Assembly (NCBI GenBank): GCA_965205165.1 | Contig: OZ242037.1 | Coordinates: 992,001-1,056,000 of the forward strand | Length of the DNA: 64,000 bases | From: CBDESM01 sp965205165 | GTDB lineage: Bacteria; Chloroflexota; Dehalococcoidia; Bin125 | Direction: 5' to 3' | Shown: positions 25,436-34,274 of the stretch, piece after piece | Layout: the number at the start of each line of letters is the position of its first letter | Position numbering within the stretch: the first letter of the stretch is position 1 | Position numbers and translations under genes: made by a program | The notes under the pieces: model-generated | Databases searched by the model: none | What the model was told of the DNA's origin: nothing | Seen by the model: the letters and a program-made list of their open reading frames with translations, nothing else

Positions 25436-26653
25436 ATGCCCGATGTGGATTCGCTGGAGCAGGCCGCGTCGCATTTCACGCAGCTGATGCGCGAGCAGCA
25501 GGCGCGGGTCGACGCGATCAAGTCGGAGGGCGAGCCGACCGACTTCGCCGAGCTGGACACGATCACCATCGGCGTGCTCGGCGGCGATGGCATCGGCCCC
25601 TCGATCGCGCGCGAATCGCAGCGCGTGCTCGAGGAGATCCTGGCCGATCAGGTCGCCTCGGGGCGGGTCAAATTCCGCACCATCGACGGGCTGACGATCG
25701 AGCGGCGGGCGGAGGTGCTGCAGGCGATCCCGGACGAGGTGCTGGCCGAGATCCACGAGTGCGACGTGACCCTGAAGGGGCCGACGACGACGCCGGAGCA
25801 GGGCGACGGCTGGCCCAACATCGAGTCGGCCAACGTGGCCATGCGCAAGGTGCTCGACCTCTACGCCAACGTGCGCCCGGTGCGGGTGCCGGCCGAGGGG
25901 ATCGACTGGACCTTCTTCCGCGAGAACACGGAGGACGTCTACGCGACCGGCTCGCAGGGGCTGCGCTTCGGCGACCTCAACGTCGATTTCAAGGTGCTCT
26001 CCGACCCGGGCAGCGAGCGGATCATCCGCGCCGCCTTCGAATTCGCCAGGCGCAACGGCAAGAAGAGCGTGACCGTGGTGACCAAGGCCAACGTGGTCAA
26101 GACCACGGACGGAGCGTTCCTCGACGCGGCCCGCAAGGTCGGCGAGGACTTCCCGGAGATCGAGTGGGAGGGCTGGTACATCGACATCATGACGGCGAAG
26201 CTGGTCGACCCCAAGCGGCGGACCAACTTCGAGGTGTTCGTGCTGCCCAACCTCTACGGCGACATCCTCACCGACGAGGCGGCCGAGTTCCAGGGCGGCG
26301 TCGGCACGGCGGGAGCGGCGAACATCGGCACCAAGACGGCGATGTTCGAGGCGATCCACGGCTCGGCCCCCCGCATGGTGCGCGAGGGGCGCGACATCTA
26401 CGCCGACCCCTCCTCGATGCTGCGGGCGGGCGCGCTGCTGCTCGGGCACATCGGCTTCCCGGACGAGGGCGCGAAGCTGGATCAGGCGATGGACCTCTGC
26501 GGGCAGTACGAGAAGAAGCTGGTGATGACGGGCCGCGACACGGGCGCGACGACGGCGGAGTTCGGCGACTACGTGGTGGAGACGGTGCGCGATTCGACGC
26601 TCGAATCGCGCTGGAGCGAGGCGCTGGAGCAAGTCCGCGCCGCGGCGGACTGA
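25436..26653 (+). CDS. isocitrate/isopropylmalate-family dehydrogenase, probably isocitrate dehydrogenase
   Basis: A 405-residue beta-decarboxylating dehydrogenase. Family landmarks are IGVLGGDGIGPSI, the substrate loop SANVAMRKVLDLYANVRPVR, FRENTEDVYA, KANVVKTTDGAFLD, the metal-binding NLYGDILTDEAAEF and EAIHGSAP near the nucleotide site. NTEDVYA and the SxNxxxR loop favour isocitrate over isopropylmalate as substrate. GGAGGA lies before ATG 25436. If it is isocitrate dehydrogenase, it competes with the glyoxylate pair at 10-13 kb for isocitrate. Confidence 0.85.
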   Translation: MPDVDSLEQAASHFTQLMREQQARVDAIKSEGEPTDFAELDTITIGVLGGDGIGPSIARESQRVLEEILADQVASGRVKFRTIDGLTIERRAEVLQAIPDEVLAEIHECDVTLKGPTTTPEQGDGWPNIESANVAMRKVLDLYANVRPVRVPAEGIDWTFFRENTEDVYATGSQGLRFGDLNVDFKVLSDPGSERIIRAAFEFARRNGKKSVTVVTKANVVKTTDGAFLDAARKVGEDFPEIEWEGWYIDIMTAKLVDPKRRTNFEVFVLPNLYGDILTDEAAEFQGGVGTAGAANIGTKTAMFEAIHGSAPRMVREGRDIYADPSSMLRAGALLLGHIGFPDEGAKLDQAMDLCGQYEKKLVMTGRDTGATTAEFGDYVVETVRDSTLESRWSEALEQVRAAAD

Positions 26654-27297
26654 TGGCGCTCCCGGAGCAGCTGCGGCAGCTGCGCGAGCAGGCGGCCAAG
26701 GCCGAGGCCGACCGCCGCGCCGCCGTCACCCGCGCCGACGCCTACGAGGCGCGGGCACGGGAAGCCGGCGAGCAGCAGCAGCGCACGCAGGAGCACGCCC
26801 AGAAGCTGGCCGACCTGCTGGCCAAGGCGCGGGCCGACCTGGACCCGATTATGCGGGAGCGGGACGCGCTGCGCGCGGAGATCGAGGAGCACCGCCAAGG
26901 GGCATCCGGGCTGGACGAGCTGCGCGAGCGCGCAGACGCGGCGGAAGGCAAGGCAGCGGAGGCGGCGGCGCAGGCCGAGGCGAAGATCGCCGAAGCGGCC
27001 GCGGCCGCGGCGGCCGCGAACGGGGAGGCCGAGAAGGCGCGCAAGCAGCTCGCCGACGTGCACGCGGCGGCGGAAGAGGCGAAGCAGGCGGGCGAGGCGC
27101 ACGCGGCGCGGGCAGCGCTGCTGGACCGCCGCGTGCAGGAGCTGGAGAAGCAGCTGGCGGAGCAGGCGGACGCGGCGCGCAAGGAGCAGAACCGCCAAAA
27201 GCAGGAACTCGAACGGCTGCAGCGCGAGCTGGACGCCGCCCAGTCCGTCCCCGAACCGACTGGCCTCTCCCGCCTCTTCCGCCGCCAGAGCAAATAG
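26653..27297 (+). CDS. coiled-coil protein
   Basis: A 214-residue protein that is almost entirely predicted coiled coil, rich in Ala, Glu, Lys, Arg and Gln heptads. It has a short non-helical tail LSRLFRRQSK. Its ATG overlaps the stop of the dehydrogenase (TGATG), so it is translationally coupled to it. No catalytic domain is visible, and a scaffold or structural role is a guess. Confidence 0.65.
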   Translation: MALPEQLRQLREQAAKAEADRRAAVTRADAYEARAREAGEQQQRTQEHAQKLADLLAKARADLDPIMRERDALRAEIEEHRQGASGLDELRERADAAEGKAAEAAAQAEAKIAEAAAAAAAANGEAEKARKQLADVHAAAEEAKQAGEAHAARAALLDRRVQELEKQLAEQADAARKEQNRQKQELERLQRELDAAQSVPEPTGLSRLFRRQSK

Positions 27298-27301
27298 GGA
27301 A

Positions 27302-27330
27302 AGCCCCCGCCGGCGAGGCCGGCGGGAGCT
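27302..27330 (-). terminator. displaced terminator of surface-protein gene A
   Basis: Stem AGCCCCCGCCGG (27302-27313) with CCGGCGGGAGCT (27319-27330), one mismatch, five-base loop. On the minus strand it is followed by TTCCCTATTTG. The stem and the following GATGCGGACGGCGCG stretch match the terminator segments behind genes B, C and D. Here it is cut off from gene A by the 2.2-kb insertion starting at 27388. It may also end the plus-strand coiled-coil gene. Confidence 0.7.
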
Positions 27331-27387
27331 CCGATGCGGACGGCGCGACGGGGCCGCCAGGGGAGATAGACGGCCCTCGTCGCTAGC

Positions 27388-27413
27388 TGTGCAGATCACG
27401 GAGGTGCGGAACG
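27388..27413 (+). repeat. left terminal inverted repeat of the element
   Basis: TGTGCAGATCACGGAGGTG followed by CGGAACG. It matches the right outer end at 23 of 26 bases and the internal end (28097-28122) at most positions. Confidence 0.75.
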
Positions 27414-28028
27414 CGGGCGGGAGGCCGCCGAGCGAGGCGCGAGGCTGGCGGTCGTACCAGCGCAGCTAGCTGGCGAGCCGCCTAGGCGCAGTGCGCGGAG
27501 GAGCGGTAGATGAAGGACCGGGCCCAGTGGCGCAGCATCGTCCCGATCAGCCGCTCGGCCTTGCCGTTGGTGCGCGGGGTGAAGACGCGAGTGCACAGGT
27601 GCTCAATGCCCAGCTTGCGTCAGCCGCCCGCCAGCGGCGGCTGACATAGGCGGCGCCGTTGTCCAGTCTTCACCTGCTCGACCGCGATGCCCTGCTCGGC
27701 GTACCAGCACGCGGCACGGTGCAGGACCTGCCAGCCGGCGCCGCGGTTAAGCGTGCGCCGCTCCTCCGCCAGCATCGCCTTGCCGGGCCACCAGAAGCGG
27801 CCCAGATTCTTGATGTCGACGTGCAGCAGTTCGCCCACCCGTGCCCGCTCGTAGCGTGCGACCGGCGGCTCCGGCTACCGCACCGGGCGCGAGAGGCCGG
27901 GCCGCAGCAGCACCTTGCCACCGCGCCGCCTCCGCCATGTTCATCCCCGCCGCCACCAAGCGCACCGCCCGCAGCCTCGACTCGAACGAATAGCGCATCC
28001 GAAACCACGCCCTGCCAGCATCAGACAT
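27396..28028 (-). pseudogene. IS481-family transposase remnant 1
   Basis: Minus-strand pieces of one transposase in shifting frames. The N-terminal helix-turn-helix is RLRAVRLVAAGMNMAEAAR after ATG 28028. The start of the DDE/rve core is GELLHVDIKNLGRF near 27835. The C-terminal rve block RVFTPRTNGKAERLIGTML is near 27560-27510. About 630 bases remain of the roughly 1 kb expected, so frameshifts and an internal deletion have inactivated it. Confidence 0.75.
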
Positions 28029-28096
28029 CGGGGCCTCCTGCGTGTACCGGTGCTTCCTGCAACACCAGTCTCGCAGGCGGCTCCCGCCCAATCAGC

Positions 28097-28122
28097 CGTT
28101 CCGCACATCCATGGTCTATACG
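28097..28122 (-). repeat. internal terminal-repeat copy of IS remnant 1
   Basis: Read on the minus strand from 28122, TATAGACCATGGATGTG then CGGAACGGCTGATTGGG. It resembles the right outer end of the element, including the shared AACGGCTGATTGGG that follows. It marks the transposase-upstream end of remnant 1. Confidence 0.65.
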
Positions 28123-28220
28123 CCCAGCGGAAGCGCGGTGAATTCCAGACCGCTGAGCGCTATGCTGGACAGCCGCCGTACGAACTGGTGGCACGGCGTG
28201 GACAGGCAAATGAGGGGCAC

Positions 28221-29309
28221 ATGGCTGACAGGCAGCACGATCCTCATCAGGTTCTCGGCATCCAGCGCTCCGCCACGCAGAACGAAATCCGCCGTGCCTT
28301 CAGGCGATTGGCGATGAAGCACCACCCGGATCGCAACCCGAGCCCAGCGGCGGAGGCGAGATTCAAGGAAATTGCGGCCGCCTACGAAACGCTCTCTGAT
28401 CCGAAAAAGCGCGACGAGTACGACCACGACAGCAACGCACAGTCGTCGAACGGCAGCACATCCAACGAAACAGCTGCCAGATCGATCGTGGTCTCGGGGC
28501 AGGGCAATGGAATCTTGACGATCAGCCTTCACGAGGGGATTTGGGCTTGCGATGTAAGCGTGTCGAACAAAATCGGCTCTTCTTCTCCCGGGATCTTCGT
28601 TGCACTACTCACTGGACGCAATGGAGGACACTCTTCCCTCAAAAGCGCGATCACGCTTCACGCTATATCACGGACACATATCACAGTGCGTCGCACGGGT
28701 TCCGCTAGCATCCGACCTGGCATTATTGATGTCAAGGTTCGTGCCAACTGTGACTGGTCGGTGATCTTCATCTTGCAGTCGGACTCCTCGCGCCCGGCAG
28801 CCGAGGAACGGCCCCAGCCGGCAGCCACGGCTCATTTTTCAAGGCAAGATCCTACTGCTCGTGTGTCCGAGCAAGGCATTGACGTGAAGATGGTCGCCCG
28901 CTGGGCCATCAACCGCTTGTCAAAGGCGACGATGGCGGGGGCTTGGCGGCCTTGGCGACGGTCACGGTCACGGTCAAACTCGGCGCGTTCGTCAATCAGT
29001 CTATCGGGGAGGGGTGCCGCCACTGAGACAATCGATCTCGCTGAGGGTATCTGGCTCTGCTACGTAAGCGTCGCTCATAACGCCCGCGCTGGCCGCCTTT
29101 CGCCTCTACTCGGCGGTGCGGACCACTTTTCTGTCAAACTGACCGACCGCAACGGTCAGAGCAAGTTTATGGCGATCACCGATACATCAAATTGGTCATC
29201 GAGGAGTCGTGTATCAGTCGGCTATAAGCCGTTCGATATCGCGCCCGGACGGATAGATGTGGAAGTTGAAGCCACTGGCCATTGGACCATTGAGTGCATA
29301 TTGCAGTGA
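28221..29309 (+). CDS. J-domain protein with two tandem beta-type repeats
   Basis: A 362-residue protein. Residues 4-68 are a canonical J-domain: HQVLGIQRSATQNEIRRAF, HPD at 35-37, and AAAYETLSDPKKRDEYD. This part would stimulate an Hsp70 ATPase. After a polar linker come two copies of an unfamiliar domain of about 100 residues. Each begins with an acidic EGIW motif (ISLHEGIWACDVSV; IDLAEGIWLCYVSV) and ends IDVKVRANCDWSVIFILQ / IDVEVEATGHWTIECILQ. Strand-rich patterning suggests a beta-sandwich. G+C is lower than in surrounding genes. It is the sole intact gene inside the IS481-bounded element. GAGGGG precedes the ATG. Confidence 0.78.
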   Translation: MADRQHDPHQVLGIQRSATQNEIRRAFRRLAMKHHPDRNPSPAAEARFKEIAAAYETLSDPKKRDEYDHDSNAQSSNGSTSNETAARSIVVSGQGNGILTISLHEGIWACDVSVSNKIGSSSPGIFVALLTGRNGGHSSLKSAITLHAISRTHITVRRTGSASIRPGIIDVKVRANCDWSVIFILQSDSSRPAAEERPQPAATAHFSRQDPTARVSEQGIDVKMVARWAINRLSKATMAGAWRPWRRSRSRSNSARSSISLSGRGAATETIDLAEGIWLCYVSVAHNARAGRLSPLLGGADHFSVKLTDRNGQSKFMAITDTSNWSSRSRVSVGYKPFDIAPGRIDVEVEATGHWTIECILQ

Positions 29310-29531
29310 CGCGGCGCTCGCGAGTGATGCGGCCGCGACGACCGCTCGTGCAGCCCGGCCGCGCCCTCGGCCGAATAGCGGCGCCGCCAGCTGTGCACCG
29401 TCAAGCGGCTCGTGCCCTGCCGCCGGGCCGCCTCGGCGATGCTCATCCCGGCCGCCACCAAGCACACCGCCCGCAGCCTCGCGCTCGAACGAATAACGCA
29501 TCCGAAACCGCGCTCCGCTACCATCAGCCAT
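29310..29531 (-). pseudogene. IS481-family transposase remnant 2 (N-terminus only)
   Basis: From ATG 29531 on the minus strand the helix-turn-helix region is readable (ARFRMRYSFE; then, after a frameshift, RLRAVCLVAAGMSIAEAAR and LTVHSWRRRYSAEG). The catalytic core is absent and homology stops at the J-domain gene stop codon. It is closely related to remnant 1. Confidence 0.75.
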
Positions 29532-29599
29532 CGGGACCTCCCGCGTGCACCGGCGTCTTCTTCAACACCAGTCTCGCAGACGGCTCCCACCCAATCAGC

Positions 29600-29625
29600 C
29601 GTTCTCCACCTCCGTGGTCTGCACA
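29600..29625 (-). repeat. right terminal inverted repeat of the element
   Basis: On the minus strand TGTGCAGACCACGGAGGTG followed by GAGAACG, starting at 29625. That is one base from the stop codon of gene A (29627-29629). It pairs with the left end at 27388. Confidence 0.75.
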
Positions 29626-29626
29626 G

Positions 29627-32600
29627 CTACTCGCCGAACCAGACGGTGTCGTCGGGCAGGATGAAGAACGGCTGCGAGCCGGGCAGCGGGGTGCCGTCGG
29701 CCTCGCCGTAGCGGATCCACTCGACCCCGTTCCAGAGCCAGACGATGCTCGCGTCGGCGGGAGCCTCGGCGTGGTCAAGCAACTCGTCGGCCGTGGTCGC
29801 GGCGGTGCCGCGGTAGGTCGCCCAAGTGCTGGTCGAAGCTTGGCCGCTCTGGGTGTTGTACACGAGCACCGGGCCGGTGCGGACCGCATCAGGCGCGGCG
29901 GCCGCGCGGGTGTCCAGCGGCTCGCTGTCCTGCTTGTTGTTGGCGGTCGCGGTCAGCACGGTGATCCCGTTGCCGACGACGGTCACGCTGGCGCTGACCT
30001 CCCCGTTCTTGGTCTTCGCGCGCCGCTGGCTCACGGCCGGGGTCTCGGCGTTGCCGTCGTGGTCGACGTCTTCGGCGCCCGGGCTGGTCACGACCGCGCT
30101 GGGCGTGCCGCCGCCGGTCGCGGTAGTGCTGAAGGCGACCCAAGTCCCGTCGGCCACGGGGACGCCGGCCTTGTCAACCACGCTGACCGTTGCGGTGAAG
30201 GTCTGCGCCAAGCCCGGCAGCGTCTCGGGAACGCTGATGGCCAGCGTCTCGGCCGGCCCGCCCACGGCGAACGACGCCTCGGTGCGGCTGAGGCCGGTGC
30301 CGGTCACCGTCGCGGTGTAGGCGCCGGAGGCGAGCGGCTGGCTGGCCGTGGCGGTGACCACGATCTCGATGTGGCAGGAGAGCCGCGACTCGTTGGTGCA
30401 GGTCACCGCCGCGGTGTGGCTGCCCGAGGGCAGGGCCGCGTTGCCGACGCCGCGCACCGTCGCAGCCGCGTTCTGCGGCATCCGGGCCGGGTTGCCGTTC
30501 GCGTCCTGCGCCGTGATCGGGATCCGGATCTTGTCGCGGTCGTCGTCCGCCGTGGCCGAGGAATGCACCCGCAGCAGCGTGCCGCCCACGGCCAGCTCAG
30601 TGGCCGAGCCGGAGACGGTCAGATCCACGCTCTCGGTGTAGGTGGCCCCGTCGGTGCCGACCACGGTGGCGCGGATGGAGGCGCTGCCCGGCCTGGTCGG
30701 CGCGTTGTAAGTGAGGTCGATCGCGGCGACGACGGACGGGTTGGCCGCGGCCGCAGCGGCTAGGTCGCCGCCGCTTCTGGTCGAGATCGTGCAGCTGGTG
30801 GCGTTGGTGCAGCCCTGGCCGCTGAGCGTGCCGCCGCCGATCACGGTCACGGTGATCGCGGAGACGGCGCTGAGCTGCGAGGCCTGCCCGTTCTCGTTCA
30901 GCAGCGCCAAGCGCATGTCGCTGCTGGAGCCGATCCGGATCGGGCTGGTCGGCACGACGCCGTCCGCGCCCGGCTTGCGGCCCAGCGCGATGCTGCTGAG
31001 CTGCTCGATCGCCTCGACTTTGAGCGTGGCGATGCCGAACACGTCGAAGCGTTCGGAGGAGTGGGCGTTCATGGCGCGGAAGTAGCCGAAGTTGGGGCCG
31101 CCGCTGTGGCTGGCGTTGGGCGCGACGTCGCCGAACATGGTCCAGAGCGGCACGTCGCCGGCGGTCACGGAGATGTCGGCGGAGGCGTCCGAGGCGATGC
31201 TCACCGACGGCGCGTTGCCGCTCGCGTCGGTGATGTAGCAGATGCGGCCAGTGTCGCCCTCGTTGCCCGTGCGCGAGGCTTCGCTGACGCACTTGTAGTA
31301 CGTGTACGTCGTCCGGTCCAAGCGCAGCCGCCGGCCGCCGGTGTCGGCCCACACCGCTGGCCCGGTCAGCTGCAGGTAGGTGTCCCACATCGACACCGGC
31401 AAGGGGTTTGCCGACGCGCCGGTGATCAGCTCCACGGTCGGTCTGGGGTCGACCCCGGTGTAGCCGGTGATCTCGTAGAACTGCGGGGTCGGGTTCCAAA
31501 TGCGCCACGAATCATCGCTGCTCGCCGCCTCCGGCACCCTGTAGCCGACCGCGACCTTGGCGGTCTGCGACGGCGCCAGCGTGTCGTCGGCGTCTTCCGG
31601 CAGCCAGGCGACGATGCTCGCGCCGGGGCTGGCCGCAACGCCCTTGGCGACGTAGCTGAAGGTGCTGGTGGTGGTGTCGTCGGCCAAGGTCAGCACGCCG
31701 CTGATCGTGACGTCCTGCGCGGTCGCGTGCTCGAATTGCAGCCGCGCCGGCCAGTAGGGGGCGTCGTCATCGATGTCGGCGACGGTTGCTGCACGCGCCG
31801 GATCGAAGGTGGGGTCAGGATTGGGGCCGCCGCGCAGCGCGGCCTGCTTGAGGTCGTTGCGGGTGAGAGTGAGCGTGCAGGCCGAGCTGCCGGCGGTGCA
31901 GCTCTTGTCGGTGCCGAGCAGCGAGAGGCGGCCGCCCCCGGCGGGGACGGTCAGCGCGACCGCGGCGGTGGAACTAACCGTCGCGTAGGTCGCGCCCTTG
32001 ATCGAGCCCGGGCCGGTCGGCGAGGTGAGGCCGCCCCAGAACTCGGGGATGCCGCGGTTGCGGCGGTGGCCGATCAGCAGCACCAGCGAATCCTCGCGGC
32101 TGCGGCTGCCCAGCTCCGCCACCACGACCGACTCGTCCCAAGAACTGCCGCCGTTGCCCGTGTCGGTGTTGTCCGTAGCCGCGGCCACGGTGATCGGGAG
32201 CGTGTCGCGGGCGACCAGCGATTCGTCGACGCCCATGGTGGACGTGTCGTCCACGCCCTTGTGGTAGCTGAGCGTGATGGTGACCACCGTGCCGGCAGAG
32301 GCGGTGGGGAAGAATTCGACGCCCTTGCCGCCCCAGTAGGTGGCGCCGTTGTAGCGGTAGGTGCAGGTGGCGAGGCCCTCGACGGTGCGGGAGCGGGGCA
32401 CATTGCCCAGCGCACTCGTGTGCTCCGGATCGTTCGACGGGCCGATCGGGCAGAGCGTGCTGATCGCCACCACGCCGCCGCCGGAAACGGGGGGACTGCC
32501 GACCGTGGCCTGGACCCGGACGCGATCGAAGATCGTGCCGTGGCGGGCGGCGTCGACGCGCAGCCACTCGTCGTTGGTGCGGGTCGTCGCCGTGCTCGAA

Positions 32601-34045
32601 CCCGTGTTGTCGGCCGCGCCGCCCACCCGCAGGATGTTCTCCAGATAGACGCCCTCGCCCACCTCGACGTTCCGGTAGCAGTCGGTCATCGGGCTGCCCC
32701 CGGATTGCAGGTTCGCGGCCGTGCATTCCTTGGCCACGTGGTTGCCGTCCGGGACTTCGCTGTTCGCGTTCGGCTCGATCACGGTTACGACCCTCCGGCC
32801 GTTGGCGGCGATCTCGGACCTCGCCGTCTGCAGCCGGGTGATGTGCGCCGAAAGCCGCTTGAACGTCGCCTCGCGGTCCGCGACTCTGATGTCGGTGCCC
32901 GACAAGACGGCCTCGAGCTTGACCGATACTCCGTTGTAATCGGTGCCGGAGGGGAACTCCCGCGGCACCTTGATCGCGATCCGGATCGGCTTGACCACCA
33001 CCGTCCCGGCCGCGCCCGTCTGCCCGGCCAGCGCCTGCCACTCGGCCTTGTCGATCACGCAGGCGCTGCCCGACGTGCCGCAGGCCGCCAGATTCGCGCC
33101 ATCGGTCGTCGTGAAGAAGTTCTGATGCGCGCCGTTGTTGCTGTTGAGCGCGGTGCTCGAGGACGAATCCTCCAGCGTCAGCGAAACCGAGGTGAACTGC
33201 GCGTACGTGATCGTGTCGCGCGAATCGCCGAGCGCGGTGGCCAGGCCGGCGTTCAGCCGCACGTGGCTCAGCTGGCCGGCCGCGAAGGGGTACTGGAAGC
33301 TGCGGTTCCGCGTATCATGAGTCAACTGGTTGCGCACCCAGAACGGCCGGTCCTGGTCGTCCACCGGCGTGATGTTCGCGCCGTAGGTCAGCACCGTCCA
33401 GTCCGAGTGCGGGCCCCATTGGGAGCCGCCGCCGGTATTGCGGGTGGCGAACTGGCTGTAGTGGACGACGCCGAGCCGGATCGTGCCCGCGGTGATGGTG
33501 GAGGGGATGTTGAAGGCGATCCGGATCGGCTCGACGTTGGTCGTCGCCTCCTGCCCGGAGGTCACGCCCGACTGCCCCGCCAGCGTCTTCCACTCGGCCT
33601 TCAGGAGCTGGCAGCGGCGGGTCGCGCCGCCGCCGCAGAGGGTCAGCCGCTGGCCTTCATTGGCACCGCCGCTGTAGTACCAGAGCCGCTGGGACGAGGT
33701 GTCGTGCAGCGCCGTGCCGGCGGGCCGCTCTTCGAGCCAGAGTTCGACGCTGCCGAAGTCCTGGTAGGTGGCGCGGGTCTGGCCGTTGTTCCCCGAACCC
33801 AGCCGCAGCTCGACATGCGTGAGCGCGGTCCCGCCCAGCTCATCGATCACGCGCTCATCGACCGCGACGCCGTTCCTCAGCGGCGTGGCGTAGACCTTCG
33901 GATTCGTGTTGTTCCCGCTCTGCGCCAGCGCCTGCTGCCCCGCCAGCACGGCCGCGCCGGCCGCCAGCAGCGCCGCGACCGCGATGAGCAGCGCCGCCCG
34001 CGCGTCGAACCCGCGGCGCAGCACGCGAAACCCTGCATGTCGCAT
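29627..34045 (-). CDS. giant secreted/surface protein A of a four-member tandem family
   Basis: 1472 residues. An arginine-rich N-terminus and hydrophobic core (about 17-36) ending QQALAQ form a signal peptide. Two similar beta modules follow (about 50-195 and 225-385). Each has a Cys pair and the motif LAGQ, then a KP/EPIRI-type strand and IPS/VPR. A middle beta-rich region to about 1000 has further paired cysteines. The C-terminal third holds Ig-like domains, one Big-1/invasin-like (GVPVADGTWVAFSTT ... GNGITVLTATA). The last 75 residues end WLWNGVEWIRYGEADG and FFILPDDTVWFGE. The N-terminal half is closest to protein D, the C-terminal third to B and C. No transmembrane anchor or LPXTG is seen. 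Its terminator has been displaced by the 27388-29625 insertion. Function is unknown, and adhesion is inferred from the Ig-like domains. Confidence 0.82.
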   Translation of the reverse strand: MRHAGFRVLRRGFDARAALLIAVAALLAAGAAVLAGQQALAQSGNNTNPKVYATPLRNGVAVDERVIDELGGTALTHVELRLGSGNNGQTRATYQDFGSVELWLEERPAGTALHDTSSQRLWYYSGGANEGQRLTLCGGGATRRCQLLKAEWKTLAGQSGVTSGQEATTNVEPIRIAFNIPSTITAGTIRLGVVHYSQFATRNTGGGSQWGPHSDWTVLTYGANITPVDDQDRPFWVRNQLTHDTRNRSFQYPFAAGQLSHVRLNAGLATALGDSRDTITYAQFTSVSLTLEDSSSSTALNSNNGAHQNFFTTTDGANLAACGTSGSACVIDKAEWQALAGQTGAAGTVVVKPIRIAIKVPREFPSGTDYNGVSVKLEAVLSGTDIRVADREATFKRLSAHITRLQTARSEIAANGRRVVTVIEPNANSEVPDGNHVAKECTAANLQSGGSPMTDCYRNVEVGEGVYLENILRVGGAADNTGSSTATTRTNDEWLRVDAARHGTIFDRVRVQATVGSPPVSGGGVVAISTLCPIGPSNDPEHTSALGNVPRSRTVEGLATCTYRYNGATYWGGKGVEFFPTASAGTVVTITLSYHKGVDDTSTMGVDESLVARDTLPITVAAATDNTDTGNGGSSWDESVVVAELGSRSREDSLVLLIGHRRNRGIPEFWGGLTSPTGPGSIKGATYATVSSTAAVALTVPAGGGRLSLLGTDKSCTAGSSACTLTLTRNDLKQAALRGGPNPDPTFDPARAATVADIDDDAPYWPARLQFEHATAQDVTISGVLTLADDTTTSTFSYVAKGVAASPGASIVAWLPEDADDTLAPSQTAKVAVGYRVPEAASSDDSWRIWNPTPQFYEITGYTGVDPRPTVELITGASANPLPVSMWDTYLQLTGPAVWADTGGRRLRLDRTTYTYYKCVSEASRTGNEGDTGRICYITDASGNAPSVSIASDASADISVTAGDVPLWTMFGDVAPNASHSGGPNFGYFRAMNAHSSERFDVFGIATLKVEAIEQLSSIALGRKPGADGVVPTSPIRIGSSSDMRLALLNENGQASQLSAVSAITVTVIGGGTLSGQGCTNATSCTISTRSGGDLAAAAAANPSVVAAIDLTYNAPTRPGSASIRATVVGTDGATYTESVDLTVSGSATELAVGGTLLRVHSSATADDDRDKIRIPITAQDANGNPARMPQNAAATVRGVGNAALPSGSHTAAVTCTNESRLSCHIEIVVTATASQPLASGAYTATVTGTGLSRTEASFAVGGPAETLAISVPETLPGLAQTFTATVSVVDKAGVPVADGTWVAFSTTATGGGTPSAVVTSPGAEDVDHDGNAETPAVSQRRAKTKNGEVSASVTVVGNGITVLTATANNKQDSEPLDTRAAAAPDAVRTGPVLVYNTQSGQASTSTWATYRGTAATTADELLDHAEAPADASIVWLWNGVEWIRYGEADGTPLPGSQPFFILPDDTVWFGE

Positions 34046-34092
34046 AAAATCCCCCCTTTGCCAGCCATCTCGACTGATCAGATCATACTTAC

Positions 34093-34122
34093 AGTGAAGG
34101 GGGGGGGGGGCTCTTGTGTCAA
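34093..34122 (-). promoter_or_regulatory. phase-variable-type promoter of gene A (C12 spacer tract)
   Basis: On the minus strand: -35 TTGACA (34117-34122), an 18-base spacer made of CAAGAG plus 12 consecutive C (34099-34110), and -10 TTCACT (34093-34098). The start codon lies about 48 bases downstream behind an AAAGGGGGGA ribosome-binding site. Tract-length change would alter the spacing between the two boxes. Confidence 0.72.
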
Positions 34123-34190
34123 GCCCCGAATCACGAAGGGTTTACACGGGCTTTATGCGCATCTGCCCGCCCGGGAATACGGAAAACTAG

Positions 34191-34223
34191 GGAGCCCCCG
34201 CCGTCGTGGACGGCGGGGGCTCC
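34191..34223 (-). terminator. intrinsic terminator of gene B
   Basis: Perfect 15-base stem GGAGCCCCCGCCGTC (34191-34205) with its complement at 34209-34223 and loop GTG. It is followed on the minus strand by CTAGTTTTCC. It starts 52 bases after the gene B stop codon. Confidence 0.8.
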
Positions 34224-34274
34224 GATGCGGACGGCGCGGCGGGGGGCCGCCAGGGGGGTGGCGGCCCCGCGCCG

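Larger units (their letters stand above)
27388..29625. mobile_element. IS481-bounded composite element carrying a J-domain gene
   Basis: The two outer ends are inverted repeats matching at 23 of 26 positions: TGTGCAGATCACGGAGGTG begins at 27388, and on the minus strand TGTGCAGACCACGGAGGTG begins at 29625. Inside are two degraded IS481-type transposase remnants, both on the minus strand, with a plus-strand J-domain gene between them. The flanks are GCTAGC on the left and GCTACT on the right. Joining them restores the gene A 3' end (stop TAG one base from the right end) to a terminator region matching those of genes B-D. The element therefore inserted at the stop codon of gene A. Confidence 0.75.

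Noticed and set aside
27388..29625. Active insertion sequence
   Set aside because: Both transposase copies are frameshifted and shortened and lack a complete DDE core, so the element cannot move by itself.
34099..34110. The G/C homopolymers as sequencing or assembly artefacts
   Set aside because: Tract length may be misjudged by a base or two. However, four tracts sit at the same place between -35 and -10 boxes of paralogous genes and nowhere else in the window, so their existence is not an artefact.
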